This document shows positions 56,105 to 64,000 of a DNA stretch of 64,000 bases, one piece after another (position 1 is the stretch's first letter; every line of letters begins with the position of its first letter). A program made the translations under genes and the position numbers. The notes below the pieces were generated by a model. The model worked only from the letters and a program-made list of their open reading frames with translations, did no database searches and was not told the DNA's origin. Source of the DNA: Oceanicoccus sagamiensis (GTDB lineage Bacteria; Pseudomonadota; Gammaproteobacteria; Pseudomonadales; Dasaniaceae); the NCBI RefSeq assembly GCF_002117105.1, contig NZ_CP019343.1, forward strand, positions 1,116,001-1,180,000. Reading direction: 5' to 3'.

Positions 56105-56731
56105 ATGGAATTTACCGCTTGGCTATCATTGCTGGCGATTTGTACTTTAGGCGCCATGAGCCCCGGCCCCAGTATTGCCATTATCATCCAGATCACAGCG
56201 CAGCGAGGTCGCGGCCAGGGCATAACTGCCAGCATTGCTCATGGTATTGGGGTGGCCTGCTATGCCTTTCTGGCGGTGCTTGGCTTAGCGGTAGCTCTGG
56301 AGCAATATCCACTGCTGTTTCAAACCCTGCAATTGCTGGGGGCGGCCTTTCTGGCTTTTCTGGGTTTAAAGGCGCTTGGGGTGCAATGGCCTAAAGGGCA
56401 CATCGACGACAACTCGCAACAGCCCGCACATTCACCCTCCAGCTCGAACAGTTTTATCGTGGGCTTTCTAACAGCGGCGCTTAACCCCAAAGTTGCCTTA
56501 TTTTTTATTGCTCTATTTAGTCAGTTTGTTAGACCAGAAGCGGGGATATTAGAAAAAACGATGATGGCATCCACTGCGGCGATTGTTGATGCGCTTTGGT
56601 ATAGCATTGTGGCGATGGTGGTATCGAAGGATCATGTGGCGAGTAAGTTTTCTCGATACAGCCCTGTGTTGGAAAAAATATTTGGCGTGTTATTAGTTGC
56701 CGTTGCCATCCGCGTAGCCTGGGGCATGTAG
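56105..56731 (+). CDS. LysE-family amino-acid exporter
   Basis: 208 residues with six hydrophobic segments. The start MEFTAWLSLLAICTLGAMSP leads into the GPSIAIIIQ signature, and GFLTAALNPKVALFF is the conserved second-half motif. Family members export amino acids or homoserine lactone. The TAG stop comes from the foot of a REP element. Confidence 0.92.
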   Translation: MEFTAWLSLLAICTLGAMSPGPSIAIIIQITAQRGRGQGITASIAHGIGVACYAFLAVLGLAVALEQYPLLFQTLQLLGAAFLAFLGLKALGVQWPKGHIDDNSQQPAHSPSSSNSFIVGFLTAALNPKVALFFIALFSQFVRPEAGILEKTMMASTAAIVDALWYSIVAMVVSKDHVASKFSRYSPVLEKIFGVLLVAVAIRVAWGM

Positions 56732-56790
56732 GGTGGATTATAATCCACCTTTTATACGTTACGGCCATGGTGGATTGTAATCCACCCTAC
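56728..56790. repeat. REP doublet after the LysE gene
   Basis: Inverted pair of GGTGGATTATAATCCACC and GGTGGATTGTAATCCACC with GTAG/CTAC feet. The GTAG foot overlaps the lysE-like stop codon. Confidence 0.9.
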
Positions 56791-56820
56791 AAAAAAGCCG
56801 CAACGATTGTTGCGGCTTTT
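56791..56820. terminator. Bidirectional terminator between LysE gene and typA
   Basis: GCCGCAAC (56797-56804) and GTTGCGGC (56809-56816) around GATT, with AAAAAA before and TTTT after, so it can serve the plus and minus strands. Confidence 0.92.
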
Positions 56821-56838
56821 CATTAAAACGATCAATGA

Positions 56839-58653
56839 TTATTTCGCATTGCCCGCACGCTTACGCGCATTTTCAGTTAATAACTTTTTACGCAGACGAA
56901 TACTTTCCGGCGTGACTTCTACCAGCTCATCATCTTCGATAAATTCCAACGCCTGCTCCAGTGTATGTTTTACCGGCGGCGTTAAGATCAACGCATCATC
57001 TGTACCGGATGCACGAACATTGGTTAACTGCTTACCTTTAGTGGGGTTTACCGCAAGGTCATTATTGCGAGAATGCAGACCAATAATTTGGCCTTCATAA
57101 ATATCTACCGCATGACCGAGGAATAAACGGCCGCGCTCTTGCAGATTAAATAATGAATAACTTAGCGTTTTACCCGTCACCATTGACACTAATACACCGT
57201 TTTGACGGCTAATGACTTCACCCACTTTAACCGGGCCATAGTGATCAAAAATACTGGTCATAATACCTGAGCCAGAGGTCATGGTTAAAAACTGCGAACG
57301 GAAACCAATCAAACCGCGCGAGGGCATAATAAATTCCAGTTTTACACGGCCTTTACCATCGGGCTCCATATTAGTCAGTTCGGCTTTACGCAAACCCAAC
57401 TCTTCCATAATGGAACCTTGATGATGATCTTCAACATCAATCACCACCTGCTCGTAGGGCTCTTGAATTTCGCCGTCGACTTCGCGCTGAATAACTTCAG
57501 GGCGGGACACACCCAACTCAAAACCTTCACGACGCATGGTTTCAATTAATACTGACAAATGTAATTCACCGCGACCGGAGACAATAAATTTATCCGGGCT
57601 GTCACCTGGCTCAACACGCAGCGCAACATTGTGAATTAACTCCTGCTCCAAACGCTCCATAATATTACGGGAGGTAACGAACTTACCTTCCTTACCAGCA
57701 AAGGGAGAATCGTTAACCTGGAAAGTCATACTAACCGTTGGCTCATCCACAGTAAGGGCCGGTAACGACTCAACAGCCGCCGGGTCACATAAGGTATCGG
57801 AAATACTTAAACCGTCAATACCAGTAATACAAACAATATCACCCGCGCGCGCTTCTTCAACTTCAACACGCTCAAGACCTAAATGCCCCATCACTTTCAA
57901 CACTTTGCCTTTTTTCTCTTTGCCATCAGCACTGGCCACAATGACTGGCTGGTTTGGCTTGAGTGAACCGCGAGTAATACGGCCCACACCAATAACACCC
58001 ACATAACTGGAGTAATCCAATGCCGAAACCTGCATCTGGAAAGGGCCATCCACATCAACCGCAGGCGGGTTAACTTTGTCGACAATCATTTCAAACAGCG
58101 GCGACATATCTTCAGCCAACTCATCGGCTTCAGGGCCAGCAATTCCGTTTAAGGCAGAGGCATAGATAATGGGGAAATCCAACTGCTCATCAGTCGCACC
58201 CAAACGATCAAATAGATCAAATACTTGATCCATTACCCAATCAGGACGAGCACCGGGGCGGTCAACTTTATTGACCACGACGATAGGGTTCAAACCCTGC
58301 TCAAAAGCCTTGGAGGTAACAAAGCGTGTTTGCGGCATGGGGCCATCAACGGCATCAACCAATAGCAGCACACAATCAACCATCGATAAGACCCGCTCTA
58401 CTTCACCACCGAAGTCGGCGTGTCCCGGGGTATCTACGATATTAATATGGTAGCCATTCCACTCAATGGCGGTGTTTTTCGCCAGAATGGTAATGCCCCG
58501 CTCTTTTTCCTGGTCATTGGAGTCCATAACCCGCTCAGCGCCCTGATCCTTGCGTTCAAGGGTGCCTGACTGTTCGAGGAGTTTGTCTACCAGGGTCGTT
58601 TTACCGTGGTCAACGTGGGCAATTATGGCGATATTACGAAGTTTTTCGATCAC
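56839..58653 (-). CDS. typA: GTP-binding protein TypA/BipA
   Basis: 604 residues. A translational GTPase of the ribosome involved in assembly and stress. G1 [11 protein letters not shown]2 region RGITI, G3 DTPGHADF, G4 [10 protein letters not shown] are all present, then EF-G-like domains and the C-terminal BipA domain with [15 protein letters not shown]. Full length. Confidence 0.97.
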   Translation of the reverse strand: MIEKLRNIAIIAHVDHGKTTLVDKLLEQSGTLERKDQGAERVMDSNDQEKERGITILAKNTAIEWNGYHINIVDTPGHADFGGEVERVLSMVDCVLLLVDAVDGPMPQTRFVTSKAFEQGLNPIVVVNKVDRPGARPDWVMDQVFDLFDRLGATDEQLDFPIIYASALNGIAGPEADELAEDMSPLFEMIVDKVNPPAVDVDGPFQMQVSALDYSSYVGVIGVGRITRGSLKPNQPVIVASADGKEKKGKVLKVMGHLGLERVEVEEARAGDIVCITGIDGLSISDTLCDPAAVESLPALTVDEPTVSMTFQVNDSPFAGKEGKFVTSRNIMERLEQELIHNVALRVEPGDSPDKFIVSGRGELHLSVLIETMRREGFELGVSRPEVIQREVDGEIQEPYEQVVIDVEDHHQGSIMEELGLRKAELTNMEPDGKGRVKLEFIMPSRGLIGFRSQFLTMTSGSGIMTSIFDHYGPVKVGEVISRQNGVLVSMVTGKTLSYSLFNLQERGRLFLGHAVDIYEGQIIGLHSRNNDLAVNPTKGKQLTNVRASGTDDALILTPPVKHTLEQALEFIEDDELVEVTPESIRLRKKLLTENARKRAGNAK

Positions 58654-58705
58654 TGCTGGGCACCTGAAAATAGATAAATTTTAGCTGGGGCAAAAAAGGT
58701 GCGGG

Positions 58706-58711
58706 ATTATA
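58706..58711 (-). promoter_or_regulatory. Candidate -10 for typA
   Basis: TATAAT on the minus strand inside GGGTATAATCCCGC, about 52 bp upstream of the typA start. The -35 is not clear. The same GTATAAT context occurs before thiI and efp. Confidence 0.4.
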
Positions 58712-58772
58712 CCCTAATCATGCGGGGTTTGGCGTAATTAATGGGGGTTTGTGGAGGAATTACAGAGAATAT

Positions 58773-59072
58773 CTAGGAAAATGATGTTCTTAACCAGCTA
58801 GCCAGCTCTTTTTCATCAACAACGCTTTGTGCAGCCTGAATCATAAGGTCACCCGCTTCCCTGGTATCATAGGTCAACGTAATACCATTGACTGCCAGAC
58901 AGATATCCATCGTGGCAAACGCGGTGCGCTTATTGGCGTCATTAAAGGCATGACCGAAAGCAATATAGCAGGCATAACAGGCGGCCAACTCAAAGACATC
59001 CTCTATCATCCCGAAGTCTATACGGTTATCAATGCGAGTAATAATGGCATCAATAGATCTTTGGGAAGCCAT
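58773..59072 (-). CDS. Doc/Fic-like toxin fragment
   Basis: 99 residues. The Fic-core motif HAFNDANKRTAF (usual HxFx(D/E)(G/A)NKR) is intact, with the helix DVFELAACYACYIAFG before it and DTREAGDLMIQAAQSVVD after. Family members are about 120-130 residues; the N-terminal ~25 are missing here. The frame upstream of the ATG stays open to a TAA, giving IDITVIGKHELQG in frame, which looks like the real family continuation without an ATG. No Phd antitoxin gene is next to it. Probably a decayed toxin or one with a non-ATG start. Confidence 0.65.
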   Translation of the reverse strand: MASQRSIDAIITRIDNRIDFGMIEDVFELAACYACYIAFGHAFNDANKRTAFATMDICLAVNGITLTYDTREAGDLMIQAAQSVVDEKELASWLRTSFS

Positions 59073-59139
59073 ACCTTGAAGCTCATGCTTGCCAATAACC
59101 GTTATGTCAATTTAAGCACCTACCGCTTAGGAAGATAAA

Positions 59140-59853
59140 CTACTCATAATGCAATGCCTCAGCCGGCTCCAATTTAACAATCTTCCTGGCCGGCAGATAA
59201 CAGGCCACCAAAACCAGCAAAGCCATCAACAGGGTAATCCCAACCGTTATACCTGCAATACCATTTAACAAATTGGGAAATTCCGTAGTCAGCAAATTAC
59301 TCGCAATTTCTAATTGGGTACGACGATAGTCAATATCGGCAATAATGGTGGATTTTTCTCGCAACTGTGTTTCGGCATCCAGCTTTAGTCTGGCACTTTC
59401 ATAATCAAACTTGGCTTGCAAGCTGGCAGCCTTTTGGTTGAGCAACTGATTTTGCAAATCAACCGCATAGGATAGTTTTTCGGCCTTGGCGCCATCAAGA
59501 GCGGAAAGCGCCTCTTCGGCGACTGCCACCAGCCCTGGATTATTAAGTTCTACCAACAAGTCACCGGCCTCGACTTTATCACCAGCCCGCTTATGAATGA
59601 TCGCCACGCGCCCTTCTACCCGGGAGGCAATCCACTCGATATCTTTGGGAAGTAGCACCCCGTTGTCACTAACCTGAATAGTTAGATCACCCTGCTGTAC
59701 GGTATCAATCTGCACACTATCGCGATCAATACGCTGACTGCCAAAGTCCAAAACAAACAGACTGATAAGAATAGCCGCTACCACAAGGCCTGCGGTAGCT
59801 ATAAGCGCAGGTGAAAGGGCTCCTTTACTGGGCTGCTGCCGGACACGGTCCAT
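59140..59853 (-). pseudogene. Deletion fusion: efflux adaptor N-terminus joined to FtsX/MacB permease tail
   Basis: 237 residues in one open frame. Residues 1 to about 187 are a membrane-fusion protein start: transmembrane helix ALIATAGLVVAAILISLFVL, biotinyl-like VAIIHKRAGDKVEAGDLLVE, and coiled coil. The last ~50 residues, with ITLLMALLVLVACYLPARKI and ending EPAEALHYE, are the C-terminus of a MacB/FtsX ABC permease. These normally belong to two or three genes of one operon. A deletion has removed the rest of the adaptor, the ATPase and most of the permease. The product is unlikely to work as a transporter. Confidence 0.8.
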
Positions 59854-59920
59854 ATCATATCCATTGATTATTATTAGGTAGAGCTTGAATTATGGCATAG
59901 ACCAACCCTACAACACAGTG

Positions 59921-61342
59921 TTAGCCAATAAAACTCACACCGAAGTATTTTAACGCCACGGTATTAGCAAACACTAAAAACAGAATCACCGGAATAAAGG
60001 TACTTAAGGAGAAGTCGACATAACGCTCCAGTTTAGAGCAGCTATAATCGGGATCGGAACAGGCCAGTTCCTTATGAAAGTTAAGTTTTTTCCAACGATA
60101 GATAACAAATAAGCAAACCAGCAAACCGTTTAATGGCAAGATGGTGTCGTAGAAAACATCAATCACCACATCAAACAGGGACTTGCTTTGATCAGCATAG
60201 GTAACAAAACCGGTCAGCCACTCCACTCTGCCAAACGATAAAATGCAGGCCGCTGATAGCAAGCCCATAGAAACGGTTAGCACCAATAAGGCCTTGGGGC
60301 GTGAGTAGCCTTTTTCCCCTACCAGACTGGAAACTGGCACTTCAGTGATTGATACCAGCGAGGTAATAGCCGCAAAGAAAACCAACAGGAAGAATATTGA
60401 AGCTACGGCGCTGGCACCGAAGTAGCCAATGGTCGTTTGCAAGGCTAAGAAAATTTTGGGCAAGAAGGTAAAAATCAAACCTACCGATGACTCACTCAGC
60501 TCTGCGGTATTAATATCGGGATTAAAGGAAAAGATAGCTGGCATAATCAGAAGGCCAGCGGAAAACGCTACGGCGGTATCTGTCAGTGCAACAAACTTGG
60601 CGGAACTGGCAATTTTTTCACTGCGGCTCATATAAGAGCCATAGGTAATCATAATCCCCATACCCAACGACAGCGAGAAAAACGCCTGGGACAGGGCGCT
60701 ATTAATAACCCGCGCATCAATTTTGCTAAAGTCCGGCACCAGATAATATTGCACACCGGCAAAGGCGTTATCCAGAGTCAATACAAAAATTACCAGGCCG
60801 ATTAACATTAAAAACAGTATTGGCATCATAATTTTTGCGCCGCGTTCTATGCCATCTTTTACACCCCCTACCAAAATCAAATTAACAATGGCTGCAACGG
60901 CAATAAAGTAAACAAAGACTTTATTGCTATTGATAAAAGCACCGAAGTAATCAGGATTGGCAAGCTGGTCAAGGTTGCCGGTTACCGCCTCAAATAAATA
61001 GCCAAAAAGCCAAATGGTAATAACGGTATAAAATACCGCAATCATATAGGGGGTAATTAACACCAACCAACCTGCAATTGGCCAAAGCGGCGAACCATCA
61101 GAGAGCTTGCGATAGGCTCCCAAAGGGTCTTTTTGTGAGGCTCGGCCTACGGAGAGCTCTGCCATCATTACTGGCAGGCAGACTAGCAGCACAAACAGGG
61201 CATAGATAAATAGAAAAGCACCACCACCATTTTTGGCCGCAGCCACAGGGAAGCCCACCAGATTGCCAATACCAACCGCTGAACCGGCTGCCGCCAGAAT
61301 AAATCCTAAGCGTGAACCAAACTGTTCTCTTGTGGCGGACAT
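59921..61342 (-). CDS. Sodium-dependent transporter, NSS (SNF) family
   Basis: About 473 residues from the ATG at 61342, chosen because it begins MSATREQFGSRLGF like its paralogue and has AGAGAG upstream; a longer in-frame start at 61399 adds residues that do not belong. About 11-12 transmembrane segments, N-terminal motif AAAGSAVGIGNLVGFP. Substrate unknown. Related to the transporter at 52-53 kb. Confidence 0.92.
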   Translation of the reverse strand: MSATREQFGSRLGFILAAAGSAVGIGNLVGFPVAAAKNGGGAFLFIYALFVLLVCLPVMMAELSVGRASQKDPLGAYRKLSDGSPLWPIAGWLVLITPYMIAVFYTVITIWLFGYLFEAVTGNLDQLANPDYFGAFINSNKVFVYFIAVAAIVNLILVGGVKDGIERGAKIMMPILFLMLIGLVIFVLTLDNAFAGVQYYLVPDFSKIDARVINSALSQAFFSLSLGMGIMITYGSYMSRSEKIASSAKFVALTDTAVAFSAGLLIMPAIFSFNPDINTAELSESSVGLIFTFLPKIFLALQTTIGYFGASAVASIFFLLVFFAAITSLVSITEVPVSSLVGEKGYSRPKALLVLTVSMGLLSAACILSFGRVEWLTGFVTYADQSKSLFDVVIDVFYDTILPLNGLLVCLFVIYRWKKLNFHKELACSDPDYSCSKLERYVDFSLSTFIPVILFLVFANTVALKYFGVSFIG

Positions 61343-61471
61343 AGATAGCACTCTCTTTAATATTATGGGGTTAATAATAGCAGTTTTATTACAATACAAA
61401 AGCCACTACTATATAGACACTTAACGGCGACAAAACCCCACCCTTAGCAACCTTTCAGCAGGCCTTTACTC

Positions 61472-61909
61472 GTGGACAATAACCAGCTTCGTATTATCAC
61501 CCTGTTCTTATTGGCATTGTGTATCGGACTTTATTTTTATACTGGTGAGCAGGAGTCCTATTATGAGCAGTCCGCCAAACCGGTGGTCAATGATATGCTG
61601 ATGGAGATTGGGCAGTGGGAGAAGCAGGCCTTGTTGAATCATTTATCGTCTGCTGCCAGAAGTACAATCTCTGATCAGCAGGTTGAGCAGTTATTGACCC
61701 GATATAGACAGTATGGACAGTTACAGGCTTTTGAGCCGCTGGTGTTTTCAAGACTGGCCAGTGTGTTTTCTTTGCTTGGAGAGAACAAAGTGAATTACCA
61801 AACTAATGCGACATTTAGTCAGGGTAAGGGGCATATTAATATTACCGTTATTCCCGAAGGCGGTAGTTATAAGATTTATAACTTGTCGATTAATCCGGTG
61901 CAGCAATAA
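61472..61909 (+). CDS. Single-span membrane-anchored protein of unknown function
   Basis: 145 residues with a GTG start. An N-terminal transmembrane helix (IITLFLLALCIGLYFYTG) is followed by a helical then beta-rich domain ending GHINITVIPEGGSYKIYNLS. Not recognised. Codon use and length look like a real gene. It is followed by a REP pair. Confidence 0.65.
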   Translation: MDNNQLRIITLFLLALCIGLYFYTGEQESYYEQSAKPVVNDMLMEIGQWEKQALLNHLSSAARSTISDQQVEQLLTRYRQYGQLQAFEPLVFSRLASVFSLLGENKVNYQTNATFSQGKGHINITVIPEGGSYKIYNLSINPVQQ

Positions 61910-61923
61910 CCGGGGACGGGGAA

Positions 61924-61973
61924 GGTGGATTATAATCCACCCTACGCTGTTGTAGGGTGGAATAAATTCCACC
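61924..61973. repeat. REP pair after the small membrane protein
   Basis: GGTGGATTATAATCCACC with CTAC foot (61924-61945), then GTAG plus a variant GGTGGAATAAATTCCACC (61952-61973). The second belongs to the AATAnATT subtype also seen at 25658. Confidence 0.88.
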
Positions 61974-61978
61974 AACCG

Positions 61979-63430
61979 TTATGGGCGATACACTTTTACA
62001 TTGGTATAGCCCTGCTCTACCAAATGTGACGCATGTAATTTACTCATCACGCCTTTATCGCAATAGAGCAAATAACTTTTCGATTTATCCAACTCTGCAA
62101 AACGGGTATGCAAATCGTAAAAAGGAATCTTTTGAATATCGACATTGCTGATTTTTAGCGGCTTTCTTTCTTCTTCCGATGGGTGACGCACATCAATGAT
62201 GACACCATCCTGAATCGGCACATTAAGCACTTCTACATCCTGCACCGAGAGCTCTTCATCAGCTATGGCGTCGATATTAATATAGGCAGCATCTTCCAGA
62301 GCTTTATCTAATACTGAGAAATCAAACTTGCCTTCTTCGTGTTCTATTTTTAAGGGCTTGGCTCGGGTTGTGGGTTTTACTGATATAACACCACAATACT
62401 CTGGCATAGCAGCAGCAAACTCTTCTGTTCCTATTTGACGAGAGATACGAATAATATCTTCTTTGTCTGAAGCGATTAATGGTCTCAGCACCAACATATC
62501 CGTTGCAGAGTCGATAACCGTTAAGTTGGTCAGAGTCTGGCTTGAAACTTGTGCAACGGCCTCACCCGTTACTAAAGCCTGCACGCTAAGTTTTTCAGCA
62601 ACCTGTGTACCTGCCCGCAACATCATCCGTTTTAAAATCACCCCCATCTGGGAGTCATCAACATTTTTTAAAATTTCCGACACCACACCTTCAAAAGGCA
62701 CAGATATAAATTTTACTCTTGAGGATGCCCCATATTTCATCCATAAATATAATGCGACTTCTTTAACCCCAATCTCATGGTCGCGACCACCGAGATTAAA
62801 AAAACAAAAATGGGTGCGCATACCCCGCTTCATAGTGAGGTAGGTTGAAACCGTAGAATCAAAGCCGCCGGAAATTAAACTCACCACAGAATCCAGACTG
62901 CCCATAGGAAAACCACCCAGACCATCGTGACGCTGATTGATAATAAATAATTTATCATCGCGTAATTCCAAACGCACGGTCACATCGGGGTTATGTAAAT
63001 CCACTCCACCTGTTTCATGGTGCTGATTAAGGCCACCACCAATATATTGTTCTAACTGATGAGAACTAAAATCATGCTTGCCAACGCGCTTACAGCGCAC
63101 CACAAAACTTTGCCCTGCCAAACGATCGCCCCATAGCGATGCTGTTTTTTCAAAGGCATCGTGCATATCAATATAAGGGAATTCTTTAACATCAAGAAAG
63201 TGGGCAATACCGGGAGTGCAAGACAGCACCTCAACCATTTGCAGGCGAAGGCTTTCATCATCAGTTTGAGAGCTGACCGTAATTTTGTCCCAGTCACTCT
63301 GTACATCCACCTCAGGATCTAACGGCCTTAATAAGATGCGCAAATTATTACGCAGCGCCTTAACAAACTGCTTACGTACAGGCTTGCTCTTAATGGTGAT
63401 TTCGGGGAAGAACTTAACAATAAATTGCAT
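61979..63430 (-). CDS. thiI: tRNA 4-thiouridine synthetase with rhodanese domain
   Basis: 483 residues, the E. coli length. It adds sulfur to U8 of tRNA and feeds sulfur to thiazole synthesis. N-terminal ferredoxin-like and THUMP domains come first; the PP-loop is SLISGGFDSTVS. Cysteine in MPEYCGVISVKP pairs with the rhodanese cysteine in YLLYCDKGVMS near the C-terminus. All parts needed for the persulfide relay are present. Confidence 0.96.
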   Translation of the reverse strand: MQFIVKFFPEITIKSKPVRKQFVKALRNNLRILLRPLDPEVDVQSDWDKITVSSQTDDESLRLQMVEVLSCTPGIAHFLDVKEFPYIDMHDAFEKTASLWGDRLAGQSFVVRCKRVGKHDFSSHQLEQYIGGGLNQHHETGGVDLHNPDVTVRLELRDDKLFIINQRHDGLGGFPMGSLDSVVSLISGGFDSTVSTYLTMKRGMRTHFCFFNLGGRDHEIGVKEVALYLWMKYGASSRVKFISVPFEGVVSEILKNVDDSQMGVILKRMMLRAGTQVAEKLSVQALVTGEAVAQVSSQTLTNLTVIDSATDMLVLRPLIASDKEDIIRISRQIGTEEFAAAMPEYCGVISVKPTTRAKPLKIEHEEGKFDFSVLDKALEDAAYINIDAIADEELSVQDVEVLNVPIQDGVIIDVRHPSEEERKPLKISNVDIQKIPFYDLHTRFAELDKSKSYLLYCDKGVMSKLHASHLVEQGYTNVKVYRP

Positions 63431-63461
63431 GAATCAGCGACCGCTTTAAAAAAGTGGGCAC

Positions 63462-63467
63462 ATTATA
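63462..63467 (-). promoter_or_regulatory. Candidate -10 for thiI
   Basis: TATAAT on the minus strand about 32 bp upstream of the thiI ATG, in the GTATAAT context. A weak -35 (TAAACT) sits 17 bp further upstream. Confidence 0.4.
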
Positions 63468-63521
63468 CAGTGAGTAAGACTCAGAGTTTAGGGGATTTAT
63501 ACTTATATAGAGGGGGGGAAC

Positions 63522-63549
63522 TGGCCAGCACCCGGGAGGGTGCTGGCCA
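63522..63549. other. Strong hairpin downstream of the glutamine synthetase gene
   Basis: TGGCCAGCACCC and GGGTGCTGGCCA form a perfect 12-bp stem with a 4-nt loop just after the stop of the synthetase gene. There is no T run in either direction, so it is an mRNA-end or stability hairpin more than a classic terminator. Confidence 0.7.
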
Positions 63550-63560
63550 TAAACAACCGA

Positions 63561-64000
63561 TTAAGCCATAGCTTCGTTAGTTGTCTTAACAATAGCAGCC
63601 GCTACCTTGTAGGGATCCGCGTTAGATGAAGGACGACGGTCTTCCAAACGACCAATCCAACCATCTTCAACAGTACTTACAGGGATACGGATTGAAGCGC
63701 CGCGGTCAGATACACCGTAGCTGAATTCTTCAATAGACTGAGTTTCGTGAGCACCGGTTAGACGCTGCTCGTTGTGAGCACCGTAAACGCTGATGTGACG
63801 ATCGATATTTTTACCGAACTCTTCACAGATCTTGGTGAACACTTCTTCTTTACCGTCTTCACGCATAGCTTTGTTAGAGAAGTTAGCGTGCATACCAGAA
63901 CCATTCCAGTCAGTGGCGCCAAGAGGCTTAGGATGCCACTCAATAGCCAAACCGTAACGCTCACCGATACGCTCTAATAAGTAACGAGACAACCAGATTT
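63561..64000 (-). CDS. Glutamine synthetase type II (GSII), partial (N-terminus beyond right edge)
   Basis: The C-terminal ~145 residues; the frame is open to the right edge, so the TTG at 63992 is not the start. It is the eukaryote-like GSII form, not the usual dodecameric GlnA: HPKPLGATDWNGSGMHANFS, then RHISVYGAHNEQRLTGAHET and RPSSNADPYKVAAAIVKT are diagnostic. Ammonia assimilation: glutamate plus ammonia to glutamine with ATP. GSII is uncommon in Gammaproteobacteria and has spread by transfer in bacteria (family knowledge). Whether a normal glnA also exists cannot be seen here. Confidence 0.92.
   Translation of the reverse strand, partial: IWLSRYLLERIGERYGLAIEWHPKPLGATDWNGSGMHANFSNKAMREDGKEEVFTKICEEFGKNIDRHISVYGAHNEQRLTGAHETQSIEEFSYGVSDRGASIRIPVSTVEDGWIGRLEDRRPSSNADPYKVAAAIVKTTNEAMA

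Noticed and set aside
63522-63549. Rho-independent terminator for the glutamine synthetase gene
   Set aside because: The stem is excellent but there is no T run on either strand, so I list it as a hairpin only.

Overview
The window is a piece of a gammaproteobacterial chromosome. The gene orders accB-accC-prmA, dusB-fis-purH-purD, and fimW-like/fimX-like/serB/ytjB-like/parC point to the Pseudomonadales in the broad sense (Pseudomonas/Cellvibrio relatives). TonB-dependent and sodium-coupled transporters would suit a marine or aquatic member. Coding density is high and most genes are housekeeping. A GTAG-type REP palindrome family (about 25 units in seven places) runs through the intergenic spaces.

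Layout. 1-7.5 kb: a transglutaminase-like protein cut by the left edge, preceded by a giant secreted protein of stacked Ig/cadherin-like repeats with an IgGFc-binding-type domain. 7.8-13.1 kb: polB, a YajG lipoprotein, a DUF2333 protein, a PCu(A)C copper chaperone and a lipoprotein. 13.3-18.8 kb: dsbD, aroQ, accB, accC, prmA. 19.2-25.6 kb: a zinc-ribbon/DUF3426 protein, dusB-fis, purH, purD. 25.7-28.0 kb: coq7, epmA (two single-base frameshifts) and efp.

27.94-32.93 kb is a 5-kb island integrated in the first codons of efp. It is bounded by a perfect 23-bp direct repeat and has paired 11-bp-spaced GGTGAC repeats just inside each end. It carries a tyrosine integrase, a serine recombinase, a tandem repeat tract with a period of about 67 bp, and a cytosine-C5 methyltransferase plus probable restriction endonuclease. 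The island end next to efp resembles the displaced native efp leader, so it probably re-supplies expression signals.

33.1-45.4 kb: an MscS channel, epmB, a c-di-GMP/type IV pilus pair (FimW-like PilZ protein and degenerate FimX), serB, a YtjB-like protein, parC. 45.6-52.1 kb: a DUF748 protein, a SlyD-like isomerase, several unknowns, dtd and pip. The dtd-pip gap holds a 181-183 bp tandem array of REP doublets carrying broken pieces of both flanking genes. 52.1-64 kb: two NSS transporters, a TonB-dependent receptor, a LysE exporter, typA, a Doc-like remnant, a deletion-born fusion of an efflux adaptor to a permease tail, thiI, and a type II (eukaryote-like) glutamine synthetase cut by the right edge.

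Three apparent one-base deletions in short G/C runs (two in epmA, one in the methyltransferase) should be tested as sequencing errors before being read as biology.
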